Shown here piece after piece: positions 43,001 to 46,514 of a DNA stretch of 64,000 nucleotides; position 1 is the first letter of the stretch, and each line of letters begins with the position of its first letter. A program made the translations under genes and the position numbers. A model generated the notes under the pieces. The model did not search any database. It saw only the letters and a list, made by a program, of their open reading frames with translations, and was not told the DNA's origin. Source of the DNA: Mytilus trossulus (lineage: Eukaryota > Mollusca > Bivalvia > Mytilida > Mytilidae); assembly GCF_036588685.1 (NCBI RefSeq), contig NC_086380.1, forward strand, positions 35,602,692 through 35,666,691, given 5' to 3'.

Positions 43001-45756
43001 ATTATTCATGTCCAAGACAGGGTAAAATGAAAAAAATGTCCTACATATTGCTGGTACATGTCGGTTTTGTAAAGTTACCATTTATGAGCTAACTAAATAA
43101 GCCATAGCATCAAACAGGTGACAGATGAATATTAAATCAATAAAACAAAATCCTGCTCAATTCCTCTCCCCCTATCTTGGTCGACCCTTACGGCTATTTC
43201 ACTGAGAGATTTTTTTTGTTTTGGTCATAGAAGTTGGTATTGAACGTGTGTCATAATATCGTCATTGTTTTTTGTATAATAAAATTCGATTCATATTTAT
43301 ATCCTATTGGTATCGTTCGCGTCTCGTTTTTAGCACAAACACTTACTTGTAGTTAATTTTAAAATCTTGATCAATGTACTCACTGTATGTCTCATCCTGG
43401 TGATAAAATAACTCAATCGTGCATTGTCGATAAATATATATATATAGTCGTTCATTAACACGTTTTGAATATGTACATTCTTATACAATACGTATTTTCT
43501 AATTTAAAATATTCATAAACTAAACATCTAAAATCAAGTATCATATGTTTAACGAAAGATATATGGTTTCATCTTTTTCACCTTTACGTTTGATTCTATG
43601 TATTCATTGATATTGAGGTACCCAGAAAAGTGATAAGTATCCTTTTAATTTTCCAATCGTGTTAACGTTTTTTACGTTGTGACCAAATAATTCTAGGAAT
43701 TGAGTTGATTTTGAAAAAGCCAGTTAGAAACTCTATATGTTTTTATGAGTATCAACTAAAGGATCAAAAACTTAATTTCAATCGAGATAGAATCATACGG
43801 TTATAAGAGCACAATTATTTGTTTACATTTTACCGGCAAGTTTTTTTTACCCCAGATGGTACTCAGAGTAGAATCCTATACGGCTTCTGATTGGATGATA
43901 CAGGATTGGAATTACATTTATTCGAAAGGTTATCCAATTAGGTTTAAAAATTGCCGAAAATCATATTCACATTTTACAAAGTATAGAAAATATTACCCAT
44001 TTCTACAAGTCGGAGCCATTAAAAATATGCCTTTTTCATTAAGCGAAAAAAATAGACGATCTTTTTCAACTGCATTTTAAGTCACTTTGAGCCGCATGAC
44101 CCTAAAAATATTTTTGGTTGTAATGCAACACTGACATTTCTAGTAACAGGAACTGCTAAACATGTTTCCCTAGTTTGTGTAGTCTTCGAGAAAAAGAATA
44201 CGGAACACCAGACAGTGGTACCCTATGGAAAATATATTACGAATAATTGCGCTCTTGTAACCATTATACGCAACCAAATCGATATAATTAACATAAATAT
44301 ATTTAACTATAAAAATGTTTCTTTACCTTAATGTACTTACCATTGACATCTAGTAACACACTATTTGAGATAATGTTTTCTAATAAACTGTAACATTGCC
44401 AGATACTTCCATGTAAGATGTCCATAACATATGTTCCAGGTATAGTCAAAACCATAGTTCTAATGTTAGGGTTACAGGTGCAGGTAAAGTTTGGATTTGA
44501 AAAAAATACTCTACACGCACCATTATCAACGTACATACTGCATTCATGTATCATGTATCTTGCATTTCGACGTTGTATACCGATTGCTGTGGCATATGGA
44601 AACATGCAAGTGAGGTTAAAATCTAATCCAGCAGTAGCTCTGTCAGAGGATGTTGTCAATATGAAAGCTACAAACAAATACAAAGTAATGTCGTTTTATT
44701 ATATGTATCACTGTATCCGTTTACCATGTGAACTAATTAAAATTGTTTATCCTCGATGCTCTCATACTTCGTACTTTTGTTGGCGTTATGCGAGACAGAC
44801 ATACACAACTCGAAGTTTGTATCTTTGAAGATGGTTTTTGTATCTTTGAAGATGTTTTTTTTCAGTGGAAATTGAAAAAACAAAGCAGTTGACCAGATTT
44901 GCAATTATTTGGTAAAACAGAACTGAGTAAAACGAAGAATTTGACATTGTCGCAATTTTCTACAGAGATGTTTTAAATAAAATCATTATTTCGCTATCAT
45001 AACTTTTCCTGATCTTCGTGTTGTTGCTGTATTTACAAACAAGTTAACCTTGTGGTCCTTTATTGCATCAATCAGTATTTAACAGCATATACTATGAGTA
45101 TATAATTTACGCGAATAATGTTTTCACTTTTCAAAGATAATAAAAACATTGAATATTAATCATAGATTGATTTTTACTATAAAGATGTTTTAAATCACTG
45201 GTAATATAATCTTCAATTAAACAGGTAACGGTCAGACAATATCACCGCGTTGCATAAGGTACCATTTATTTTTAGTAGAACACCGTTTTAATAATAAATA
45301 TTTTTTGCTAGTCCCTCTATGTGTGACGAATGTAAGATCACTCTGGATAGTTTTCCTAACAAATAATAAATATGGGGAGATGTATTAATTCGGTTTTCAT
45401 TTATTATCTCTTTTTTTTTTTAAAAACAATGTTAAATTGTTTTATATCGGTTCCAATTATTATTTCCCGCTAAAGCATTTGACACAAGTTCGAAGTTTCA
45501 GAAATAAAGTCGTGAGGAATTACTGAATTGCATATACCATCAGTCGTCTGACGAATATTTACTGATGAACATTCATAACTTCATGAAGTAATTGACTTTT
45601 TTGTTTAAGTTTAATTGTAAATTTATAATAGATTTTCGGTGAATTACTAATTCCCTCCCATCAGCCGTCTGACGAATAAATCAAGAGTACAATACCTGAT
45701 GTATATGCTGCAATGGAAAGACAAAGTATTACAACGCAGATTTGACAAATGTCCAT
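9999..45756 (-). CDS. Ig-superfamily type I transmembrane receptor, 16 exons (whole gene)
   Basis: I assembled this gene from 16 coding exons, all with AG/GT borders. Lengths are 61, 327, 327, 279, 279, 264, 279, 273, 279, 279, 156, 46, 56, 34, 77 and 50 bases: 3066 in total, 1021 residues plus stop, in frame. Order: signal peptide (1 to about 20), Ig domains D1-D9 (21-882), stalk and transmembrane helix (about 899-925), basic stop-transfer SRKRQINRR, and a 96-residue tail. Every Ig exon is phase 1 at both ends, the usual state for shuffled Ig exons. D3, D4 and D6-D9 are close relatives sharing a WW(T/S) core and a (L/T)xPSG loop. The tail holds Y942, Y960 (YNDL), Y982 (SSYEEI), Y997 (YQNM), Y1011 and Y1015. 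The layout resembles vertebrate CD22/SIGLEC or nephrin-type receptors, but I do not claim orthology. A role in cell recognition or immune signalling at the cell surface is an inference. The weakest calls are the last exon and the absence of further exons in the 9.6-kb second intron. Confidence 0.85.
10145..10221 (-). CDS. Ig receptor exon 15: cytoplasmic tail, YEEI and YQNM motifs
   Basis: Acceptor 'tttttgcag', donor 'gtaagaga'. SSYEEIGDVKRIRTDNIYQN is followed by MTLPDN. Tyr982 in SxYEEI fits the ITIM consensus (S/I/V/L)xYxx(I/V/L), and pYEEI is the preferred ligand of Src-family SH2 domains. Tyr997 in YQNM fits both YxxM (PI3-kinase p85 SH2) and YxN (Grb2 SH2). Eleven residues separate the two four-residue motifs, a spacing allowed in ITAMs, but the second ends in Met rather than Leu/Ile. 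Phosphorylation is inferred from motifs only. Confidence 0.82.
10829..10862 (-). CDS. Ig receptor exon 14: cytoplasmic tail linker, 34 bases
   Basis: Acceptor 'ggtttcag', donor 'gtatgtta'. It encodes EANKLKKNIDE and ends in phase 2. It is charged, with no tyrosine. It is supported by sound splice sites and by keeping the frame between exons 13 and 15. Confidence 0.7.
10863..12244. other. Ig receptor intron 13, no recognised feature
   Basis: AT-rich, with no long repeat or coding remnant that I can support. The 607-base intron 14 (10222-10828) is equally plain. Confidence 0.5.
12245..12300 (-). CDS. Ig receptor exon 13: cytoplasmic tail, YNDL motif
   Basis: Acceptor 'atatttttcag', donor 'gtgagtat'. 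It encodes QSSNREMHVYNDLENVEG. Tyr960 in YNDL fits the YxxL half of ITAM/ITIM-type motifs, but the -2 residue is His, so it is not a full ITIM. It could also serve as a YxxPhi sorting signal. Confidence 0.78.
12655..13370 (+). pseudogene. Retroelement reverse-transcriptase C-terminal remnant plus 3' tail
   Basis: Plus-strand conceptual translation from about 12690 gives LDLHLENDNEGRLKTK, FPVVNFPFLSSNIPAAPA, a stop, then GVYISQLIRYSRASISYY and further stops. This is the conserved region after the RT active site in a widespread family of invertebrate retroelement proteins (the 'GVYISQLIRYSRAC' block). 13140-13350 is the matching 3' tail ('gagcacctgagatcaccctc ... ttttctatgt ... gccatggcgttgtcag'). 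It is a dead copy inside Ig intron 12, related to 27520-28316 (opposite orientation). I do not assign the retroelement class. Confidence 0.75.
13395..13825 (+). repeat. Dispersed monomer of the family A unit
   Basis: It starts 'gttatcaaaagtaacaggat', passes through 'gccagacgcgcgtttcgtct' and 'gaagagcattgaagat', and ends after the next unit's beginning at about 13820. It is thus one full diverged unit plus 65 bases of a second in the same orientation as the main array. This shows that the tandem unit also exists as short insertions. It lies in the same Ig intron as the RT remnant. Confidence 0.85.
13962..14007 (-). CDS. Ig receptor exon 12: cytoplasmic tail, AYDST
   Basis: Acceptor 'cgtccttag', donor 'gtaaatgt' after ACCAGG. 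It encodes EDSNDRAYDSTPTGPG and ends in phase 2. Tyr942 lies in RAYDST. The exon is only 46 bases; frame continuity on both sides (E from G+AA, G from GG+A) is the main support. Confidence 0.75.
14008..15102. other. Ig receptor intron 11, no firm feature
   Basis: Faint family A traces occur near 14290 ('gacgcacgtttcatttacag') and family E traces near 14980-15040. Otherwise AT-rich and plain. Confidence 0.4.
15103..15258 (-). CDS. Ig receptor exon 11: stalk, transmembrane helix, stop-transfer
   Basis: Acceptor 'cttttatattgtag', donor 'gtaaatgt'; 156 bases, phase 1 at both ends. A short polar stalk (STGSIARDTSITSGN) is followed by about 26 apolar residues with small-residue spacing GAGVGA, then SRKRQINRR. 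The orientation is type I with a cytoplasmic C-terminus. GxGxGA spacing can favour helix packing; dimerisation is only a possibility. Confidence 0.88.
15259..16440. other. Distal part of Ig receptor intron 10, no recognised feature
   Basis: There is no coding remnant or repeat that I can support before the tandem array. A rearranged family A scrap (16445-16490, 'tacggcaagcgcgcatttcg') leads into the array. Confidence 0.45.
16495..18920 (+). repeat. 355-bp tandem array, 6.8 near-identical units
   Basis: Units begin at 'gttatcaaaagtaccaggat' at 16495, 16850, 17205, 17560, 17915, 18271 and 18626. The period is 355 (356 once, by a single inserted base in the fifth unit). The last unit stops abruptly at 18920 after 295 bases, where the sequence jumps to a diverged 'tatcagtgacgctcgaatca'. 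Units differ at only a handful of positions, so the array is young or kept uniform. Each unit contains an 80-codon open frame beginning MKSIEDQKFQKVVPNTAK. Since 355 is not a multiple of three the frame does not run through, and I do not call it a gene. The unit includes the imperfect palindrome AGACGCGCGTTTCGTCT. Confidence 0.95.
19173..19451 (-). CDS. Ig receptor exon 10: Ig domain D9, no disulfide cysteines
   Basis: Acceptor 'gaacatttcag', donor 'gtacgttg'; 279 bases, phase 1 at both ends. It carries YIWWTREND, LTPSGML and VYNINVT. The B-strand Cys is Pro (LKLSPTIDANP) and the F-strand Cys is Val (YIVNVMN). It is the membrane-proximal domain; the join to the next exon reads NVTVSTGS. The intron between it and the transmembrane exon holds the 355-bp tandem array. 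Confidence 0.87.
19452..20394. other. Ig receptor intron 9, no recognised feature
   Basis: It contains a T run at 19570-19588 and short AT-rich stretches only. Confidence 0.45.
20395..20673 (-). CDS. Ig receptor exon 9: Ig domain D8, no disulfide cysteines
   Basis: Acceptor 'tataattttag', donor 'gttagtag' (a weaker donor than in the other exons); 279 bases, phase 1 at both ends. It carries VWWSRQSEP, LTPSGMQ and YVNVQ. The B-strand Cys is Pro (LAIYPVIDANP) and the F-strand Cys is Phe (YIFNAMN). A cysteine lies near the end (KMCYVNVQ), outside the usual disulfide position. Confidence 0.85.
21013..21211 (+). pseudogene. Reverse-transcriptase C-terminal fragment with frameshift
   Basis: Plus-strand reading from 21013 gives IRYSRACSSYSDFVKRHQCL then SRKLMNQGYVKERL. 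After a frameshift near 21118-21122 it continues KRFIGRYQDLVDKYSVSTSQ then IIHDCLDV and a stop at 21209-21211. This is the same conserved block as at 12655-13370 and 27520-28316 but from a different subfamily. It lies in Ig intron 8 in antisense. Confidence 0.75.
21960..22115. repeat. Dispersed repeat (family E)
   Basis: The phrases 'accatttttctacattt'-like, 'aatgcctgtaccaagtcag', 'aatatgacagtt', 'ttgattttgccatgtgatt' and 'ggactttccg' recur at 32394-32560, with a weaker trace at 14980. The element type is unknown. Confidence 0.6.
22131..22295 (-). repeat. Dispersed repeat (family B)
   Basis: 'agaagatgtggtatgattgcc' followed by 'aatgagacaactatctac', 'aggtcactgtacggccttca' and 'ccataccgcatatagtcagc'. 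It directly follows the family E copy, as if both were part of one longer element. Confidence 0.7.
22721..22993 (-). CDS. Ig receptor exon 8: Ig domain D7, one disulfide cysteine only
   Basis: Acceptor 'ataattattgtag', donor 'gtaagtgt'; 273 bases, phase 1 at both ends. It carries LLWWTSQ, LSPSGKS and MFNVNVQ. The B-strand Cys is Pro (LQIYPVIDANP) but the F-strand Cys remains (YTCHVMN), leaving an unpaired cysteine. Sequons include NIT, NSS, NYT and NRT. Confidence 0.88.
23153..23258 (+). repeat. Inverted family B fragment in Ig intron 7
   Basis: 'tttttatagctgactacta ... gttgttaatatctgtgtcct ... ctcattgac' is a diverged reverse complement of the family B body. It fills much of the 346-base intron between D6 and D7. 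Confidence 0.6.
23340..23618 (-). CDS. Ig receptor exon 7: Ig domain D6, no disulfide cysteines
   Basis: Acceptor 'aatttttccag', donor 'gtaagtgt'; 279 bases, phase 1 at both ends. It carries FWWSRPNEPE, LTPSGMP and MFHVNVQ. The B-strand Cys is Pro (LIIFPIISANP) and the F-strand Cys is Phe (HTFHVRN). Sequons NVT and NSS are present. Confidence 0.88.
24391..24994. mobile_element. TTAA-flanked MITE-like element
   Basis: The left end TTAAGGTGATATGGGAGTCT mirrors the complement of the right end TTAAGGTGGTATTGGTGTCT; both start at TTAA, which may be the target duplication. An inner 'agagttacctcccc' phrase matches 'agagttatctccc' in the element at 62555-62822, suggesting one family. There is no coding capacity. 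It lies in Ig intron 6 between D5 and D6. Confidence 0.65.
24995..25620. other. Rest of Ig receptor intron 6, no firm feature
   Basis: An isolated 'agagttatttcccc' word (25332) is reminiscent of the TTAA element family; no complete element is seen. Confidence 0.4.
25621..25884 (-). CDS. Ig receptor exon 6: Ig domain D5, distinct subtype
   Basis: Acceptor 'tctttttcag', donor 'gtaagtat'; 264 bases, phase 1 at both ends. Both Ig cysteines are present (IKLTCVILDANP and YSCSAIN), with a single core Trp (YNWTNAG). It lacks the WWT core and LTPSG loop of its neighbours. Joined to D4 it reads VQYPPTV. It sits between D4 and D6 and so interrupts the expanded series. Confidence 0.88.
25885..26957. other. 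Ig receptor intron 5, one family B trace
   Basis: 25995-26055 carries 'aagatgtggtgtgcttgcca' and 'atgagaccaaaatgacacag', a truncated family B copy. The rest is AT-rich with short accidental open frames. Confidence 0.45.
26958..27236 (-). CDS. Ig receptor exon 5: Ig domain D4, no disulfide cysteines
   Basis: Acceptor 'aattgtttcag', donor 'gtaagttt'; 279 bases, phase 1 at both ends. It is the same fold series as D3 (VWWTRQ, LTPSG, FQINVQ). The B-strand Cys is Ser (LTINSTTEANP) and the F-strand Cys is Phe (YTFHAMN). The frame is open and splice sites are good, so this is a live exon that lost its disulfide, not a pseudo-exon. It has N-linked glycosylation sequons NIT and NRT. Confidence 0.88.
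27520..28316 (-). pseudogene. Retroelement RT C-terminal part and 3' tail, decayed
   Basis: Minus-strand reading from about 28310 gives VDLHLEIDNEGRLKTNLY, then DEFSFPIVNFPFLISNIP, then AAPAFGVYISQLIRYSRAC and KGLLLTRKLINQEF; from 28010 it shifts frame. The 3' tail follows ('cttacccttccggagcatct' at 27870, then 'gccatggcgttgtcag' near 27730). It is closely related to 12655-13370. In known relatives this block directly follows the RT active-site block, which here is seen separately at 30530-31420 on the same strand. The two may be halves of one element split by later insertions. Confidence 0.78.
28656..30055. repeat. Cluster of four truncated family A copies
   Basis: Diverged family A pieces occur at 28656-28805 ('aggtaccaggatcataat', 'gagagcattgttgtgcca'), 29080-29125 ('cgccagacgcgcgtttcgtc'), 29365-29475 ('ccaggatttaaatagtgtac', 'gagagcattaaggacc') and 29880-30055 ('cagatatcagaattacgcca', 'gagcattgaggaccaaa'). 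All are in the same orientation as the main array. They lie in the space that separates the two halves of the retroelement remnant, so repeated insertion probably produced that gap. Confidence 0.7.
30530..31420 (-). pseudogene. Retroelement reverse-transcriptase active-site region, decayed
   Basis: Minus-strand fragments, in order: YFWSVKNSLEVLDKLHADIG, then VRFGYSVYRQVIGIPMGTYC with APLISDLFVYCFELHF, then FRYLYDILALNNDEFSMYIE followed by EIYPVEVTLNRANTNNN. These match the palm/finger blocks (GIPMG...APL, Y-x-DD box) of an invertebrate retroelement RT. The catalytic box reads YLYDI in place of the expected YLDDI, so one catalytic Asp is gone, and there are frameshifts. It is a dead copy inside Ig intron 4. 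Confidence 0.75.
31540..32045 (+). repeat. Dispersed repeat (family D) abutting Ig exon D3
   Basis: 'gagtttagtgtgacgtccat', 'ggggtaagctgacgccttcc', 'gggttgttgtctctttgacc' and 'catt' + 'ctcaatatta' recur at 46255-46445 and 54930-55085, and inverted at 51487-51660 and 56636-56705. The copy ends about 10 bases from the donor side of exon D3, so the splice donor neighbourhood of D3 is transposon-derived DNA. Confidence 0.7.
32055..32333 (-). CDS. Ig receptor exon 4: Ig domain D3 (both cysteines kept)
   Basis: Acceptor 'ttttgttttcag', donor 'gtgagtaa'; 279 bases, phase 1 at both ends. Landmarks are LAVNCNVVSNP (B-strand Cys), YVWWTRQ and YTCHVMN (F-strand Cys), followed by the LTPAG loop and MFDVNVQ G-strand typical of the D3/D4/D6-D9 series. 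Joined to D2 it reads ILYEPLIA. This is the only member of the series with both disulfide cysteines, so it may resemble the ancestral form. Confidence 0.9.
32394..32560. repeat. Dispersed repeat (family E) with an internal 26-bp duplication
   Basis: Same family as 21960-22115. 'gttaactattcgtttgatgt' occurs twice in a row (32459-32505), a small local duplication. Confidence 0.6.
32561..33890. other. Middle of Ig receptor intron 3, little recognised
   Basis: AT-rich. A segment near 33755-33805 resembles 35690-35735, marking the edge of the segmental duplication that includes exon D2 and its decayed copy. Confidence 0.4.
33895..34085 (+). repeat. Retroelement 3' tail fragment (family C)
   Basis: 'acaggtgccacatttggagc', 'cataccc' + 'ttccggagcatct', 'ttagttttctatgtttta' and 'ggcattgtcagtttattttc' match the tails at 13140-13350 and 27890-27660 (inverted). 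No RT-coding part is attached. Confidence 0.65.
34360..34686 (-). CDS. Ig receptor exon 3: Ig domain D2
   Basis: Acceptor 'tttttctcag', donor 'gtaggtat' after TTTTAT; phase 1 at both ends. Canonical Ig landmarks are intact: FICTT (B-strand Cys), IQWYL (core Trp) and IIYCTA (F-strand Cys). An extra STCSAGC pair sits in the loop before the E strand. A decayed second copy of this exon lies upstream in the same intron (35888-37030), so this one descends from a local duplication. Confidence 0.88.
34880..35035. repeat. Short tandem duplication, ~65-bp units
   Basis: 'aacgaccttgactggctgta' at 34916 and 'aacgaccttgactggctata' at 34978 are spaced 62 bases apart within repeated 'cggt(t)ggacgctgatg'-like text. 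The phrase also occurs at 4304 and 4904, so it belongs to a dispersed family. Confidence 0.55.
35888..37030 (-). pseudogene. Decayed duplicate of Ig exon D2, split by a hAT element
   Basis: 35888-36011 and 36905-37030 align in order with exon D2 and its donor side (34322-34590): shared phrases include 'tattaccaatatatgata', 'gtttcaca(t/c)cca(g)gcacta' and 'tagtccctctacatt'. On the minus strand the fragment LSYIGNI matches D2's LSYIGNITD. The copy has frameshifts, lacks the first cysteine region and is interrupted by 36012-36896, so it is dead. Flanking intron (about 35690-35888) is also duplicated, which shows a segmental duplication rather than retrocopying. Confidence 0.82.
36012..36896. mobile_element. 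Non-autonomous hAT element, 885 bp, perfect 8-bp TSD
   Basis: GTCAGGTA is present at 36004-36011 and again at 36897-36904. The ends are CAGGGTTTCCGCTGGC on the left and the complement CAGAGTTTCCCCTGGG on the right (13 of 16 match). Multiple subterminal 'tggcgaaa' words (36060-36110 and 36805-36870) look like transposase-binding repeats. The 8-bp TSD and CAGRG ends place it in the hAT superfamily. The open frame inside (36520-36750) has no motif that I recognise. Confidence 0.88.
37031..37620. other. T-rich intron segment, nothing firm
   Basis: A 'cagcggtatactatagtttt' echo of family F lies near 37511; poly-T tracts elsewhere. Confidence 0.4.
37622..37765 (+). repeat. Truncated family A copy
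   Basis: It begins 'agttatcaaaggtaccagga' and runs through 'cgccagacgcgcgcttcgtc' to 'gagcattgaggatccaaaat'. It covers the first 140 bases of the unit only. Confidence 0.8.
37862..38047 (+). repeat. Inverted family B copy
   Basis: 'ttcggtagagccaatgctcc', 'ttgaagaccgtactttgacc' and 'cacatcttcc' match the reverse complement of the copies at 3464 and 61701. Confidence 0.7.
38051..39012. other. Part of Ig intron 2, no recognised feature
   Basis: AT-rich, with no exon-like frame and no long repeat that I can support. Confidence 0.4.
39013..39132. repeat. 120-bp near-perfect hairpin
   Basis: 55-base arms ('gggctattgcatgaatattg ... ttatattgcac') pair with 'gtgcaatatatgttctacga ... caataaccc' around a 10-base loop 'gagcttgcga', with about seven mismatches. 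A second small palindrome ATTGCACTAGTGCAAT follows at 39222-39237. It may be a foldback element or a transcribed structured RNA; nothing here decides between them. Confidence 0.85.
39410..39805 (-). repeat. Inverted family A copy with a micro-triplication
   Basis: It contains 'gccagcacttctgtgctgac', 'caatgctcttcaacttcgga' and 'gacaaaacccgcgtctggcg' in the order of the reverse-complemented unit. 'gctgacatgaa(c/t)tatcattga' appears three times in a row at 39494-39564. Confidence 0.75.
39946..40618 (+). pseudogene. Tc1/mariner-like transposase relic (DD34E)
   Basis: First block: LTDRHQQLRFACCLARRGWN with HKIHWSDGS, giving the first catalytic Asp in WSDGS. A frame change and stops follow. Then from 40341 comes MDDNARLHRARAV and, 34 residues after the Asp, the Glu in SPDLNPIEHIWD: the DD34E signature of Tc1-type transposases. 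The DNA-binding N-terminus and the terminal inverted repeats are not recognised. It is inactive as it stands because of stops and frameshifts. It lies in Ig intron 2, antisense to the gene. Confidence 0.85.
41100..41880. repeat. Diverged element with recurrent CCATGG words and a 40-bp duplication
   Basis: 'tgccatggtaac', 'aaccatggaaac', 'tgccatggaaat' and 'aaccatggaaac' recur at about 41135, 41466, 41660 and 41820. 'catcttaaattacctttta' plus 'attattatct(a/t)caggagaagta' is duplicated head to tail at 41549-41630. No coding potential is recognised. Confidence 0.5.
42465..42609 (+). repeat. Inverted family B copy
   Basis: 'gagccctttatagcttgctg', 'tgttgaagaccgtactttga' and 'gtctcattggtactcatacc' are diagnostic. 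Confidence 0.7.
42610..44340. other. Upstream part of Ig intron 2, nothing firm
   Basis: A short (AT)n run lies at 43432-43444. The 74-codon open frame at 43856-44080 has no recognised motif and no clear splice sites around it. Confidence 0.4.
44341..44667 (-). CDS. Ig receptor exon 2: N-terminal cysteine-rich Ig domain D1
   Basis: Acceptor 'tttgtttgtag', donor 'gtaagtac'; phase 1 at both ends. A B-strand-like LDFNLTC and an F-strand-like IWQC give the Ig cysteine pair. Four more cysteines lie between them (HEC, GAC, FTC, TC), six in all. There is no WW core like the later domains and no close relative among them. It is the membrane-distal domain and the natural candidate for ligand contact, by analogy with other Ig receptors. 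Confidence 0.8.
45696..45756 (-). CDS. Ig receptor exon 1: start codon and signal peptide
   Basis: The ATG at 45756-45754 opens MDICQICVVILCLSIAAYTS, a short N-terminus, hydrophobic core and small residues, as in a secretory signal. It ends in phase 1 at a donor 'gtattg'. G plus the next exon's CT gives Ala. No other ATG with a signal-like sequence was found upstream of D1. Whether an untranslated exon precedes it is unknown; 'gcataag' just before the ATG could be an acceptor. Confidence 0.75.
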
Positions 45757-45807
45757 CTTATGCGTAGATATGTAAGCAACTTCCTTCTTTAAAATTACGA
45801 ATGATGC

Positions 45808-45815
45808 ATTTGCAT
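45808..45815 (-). promoter_or_regulatory. Octamer motif ATGCAAAT upstream of the Ig receptor start
   Basis: On the minus strand ATGCAAAT lies about 52 bases before the ATG, inside 'acatgcaaatgcatcatt'. In vertebrates this octamer drives immunoglobulin promoters through POU-domain factors. Here the transcription start is unknown and an 8-mer may occur by chance in AT-rich DNA. Confidence 0.25.
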
Positions 45816-46254
45816 GTTTGACTGATTTAAATCGTTAAGGTTTAACAAAATTTTCGTTACGTTTCAACAGTCACAATTTAAAAGCATATTATACAATTCT
45901 TTTTATAGGTGTATTGATTAAAATGATTTAAACTAACATAAGTATAACTAGGTATATTTTTTTTATTTCTTCCTCGCCTGCATCTATCATTCAATCAAGT
46001 GGTAACAATTATGCTATATTTACGTTTAATTTCACAATCTCGTAAACATTTACATATTTTTCTTATCTTATTTAATTCATAAACTACATTTTAACGTTTT
46101 TTTAGTTGTATTTAATCAGAACAACTGATACTGAACAACCGATTTGGTATACAACATTACCGATAATCTCTTTAGAAACAAAATGTAGTTAAAACCTTAC
46201 AGTACATATTTTAAATTAAGAATTTTCCAGATAAAAGTTCTCAAATTGTCACTT

Positions 46255-46445
46255 GTAGGTTTCGATGTTTAGTTTGACGTCAATTTCGCTGAACTAGTAC
46301 ATTATTGTTAAGGGCGAGCTGAAGCCGGCCTCCTGGTGTAGGATTTTCTCTTTACGTTGAATACTCATTGGTAGACTTGGGATTTTTTTCTGATTTTTGG
46401 TAGGGTTGTTGTCTCATTAACAAATTGCCCGCTCCCATCCTTTAT
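46255..46445 (+). repeat. Dispersed repeat (family D)
   Basis: 'tttagtttgacgtcaattt', 'aagggcgagctgaagccggc' and 'gggttgttgtctcattaaca' match the copy at 31840-32040. Confidence 0.7.
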
Positions 46446-46514
46446 TTATTGACTTGCATGCATGGTAATCGTACAAACTAGAGTGAGGGTTAAACTGGTT
46501 TTTCGTGCACACAA

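Noticed and set aside
44418..44828. 136-codon plus-strand open frame
   Set aside because: It is antisense to Ig exon D1, which has splice sites, an Ig pattern and frame continuity with its neighbours.
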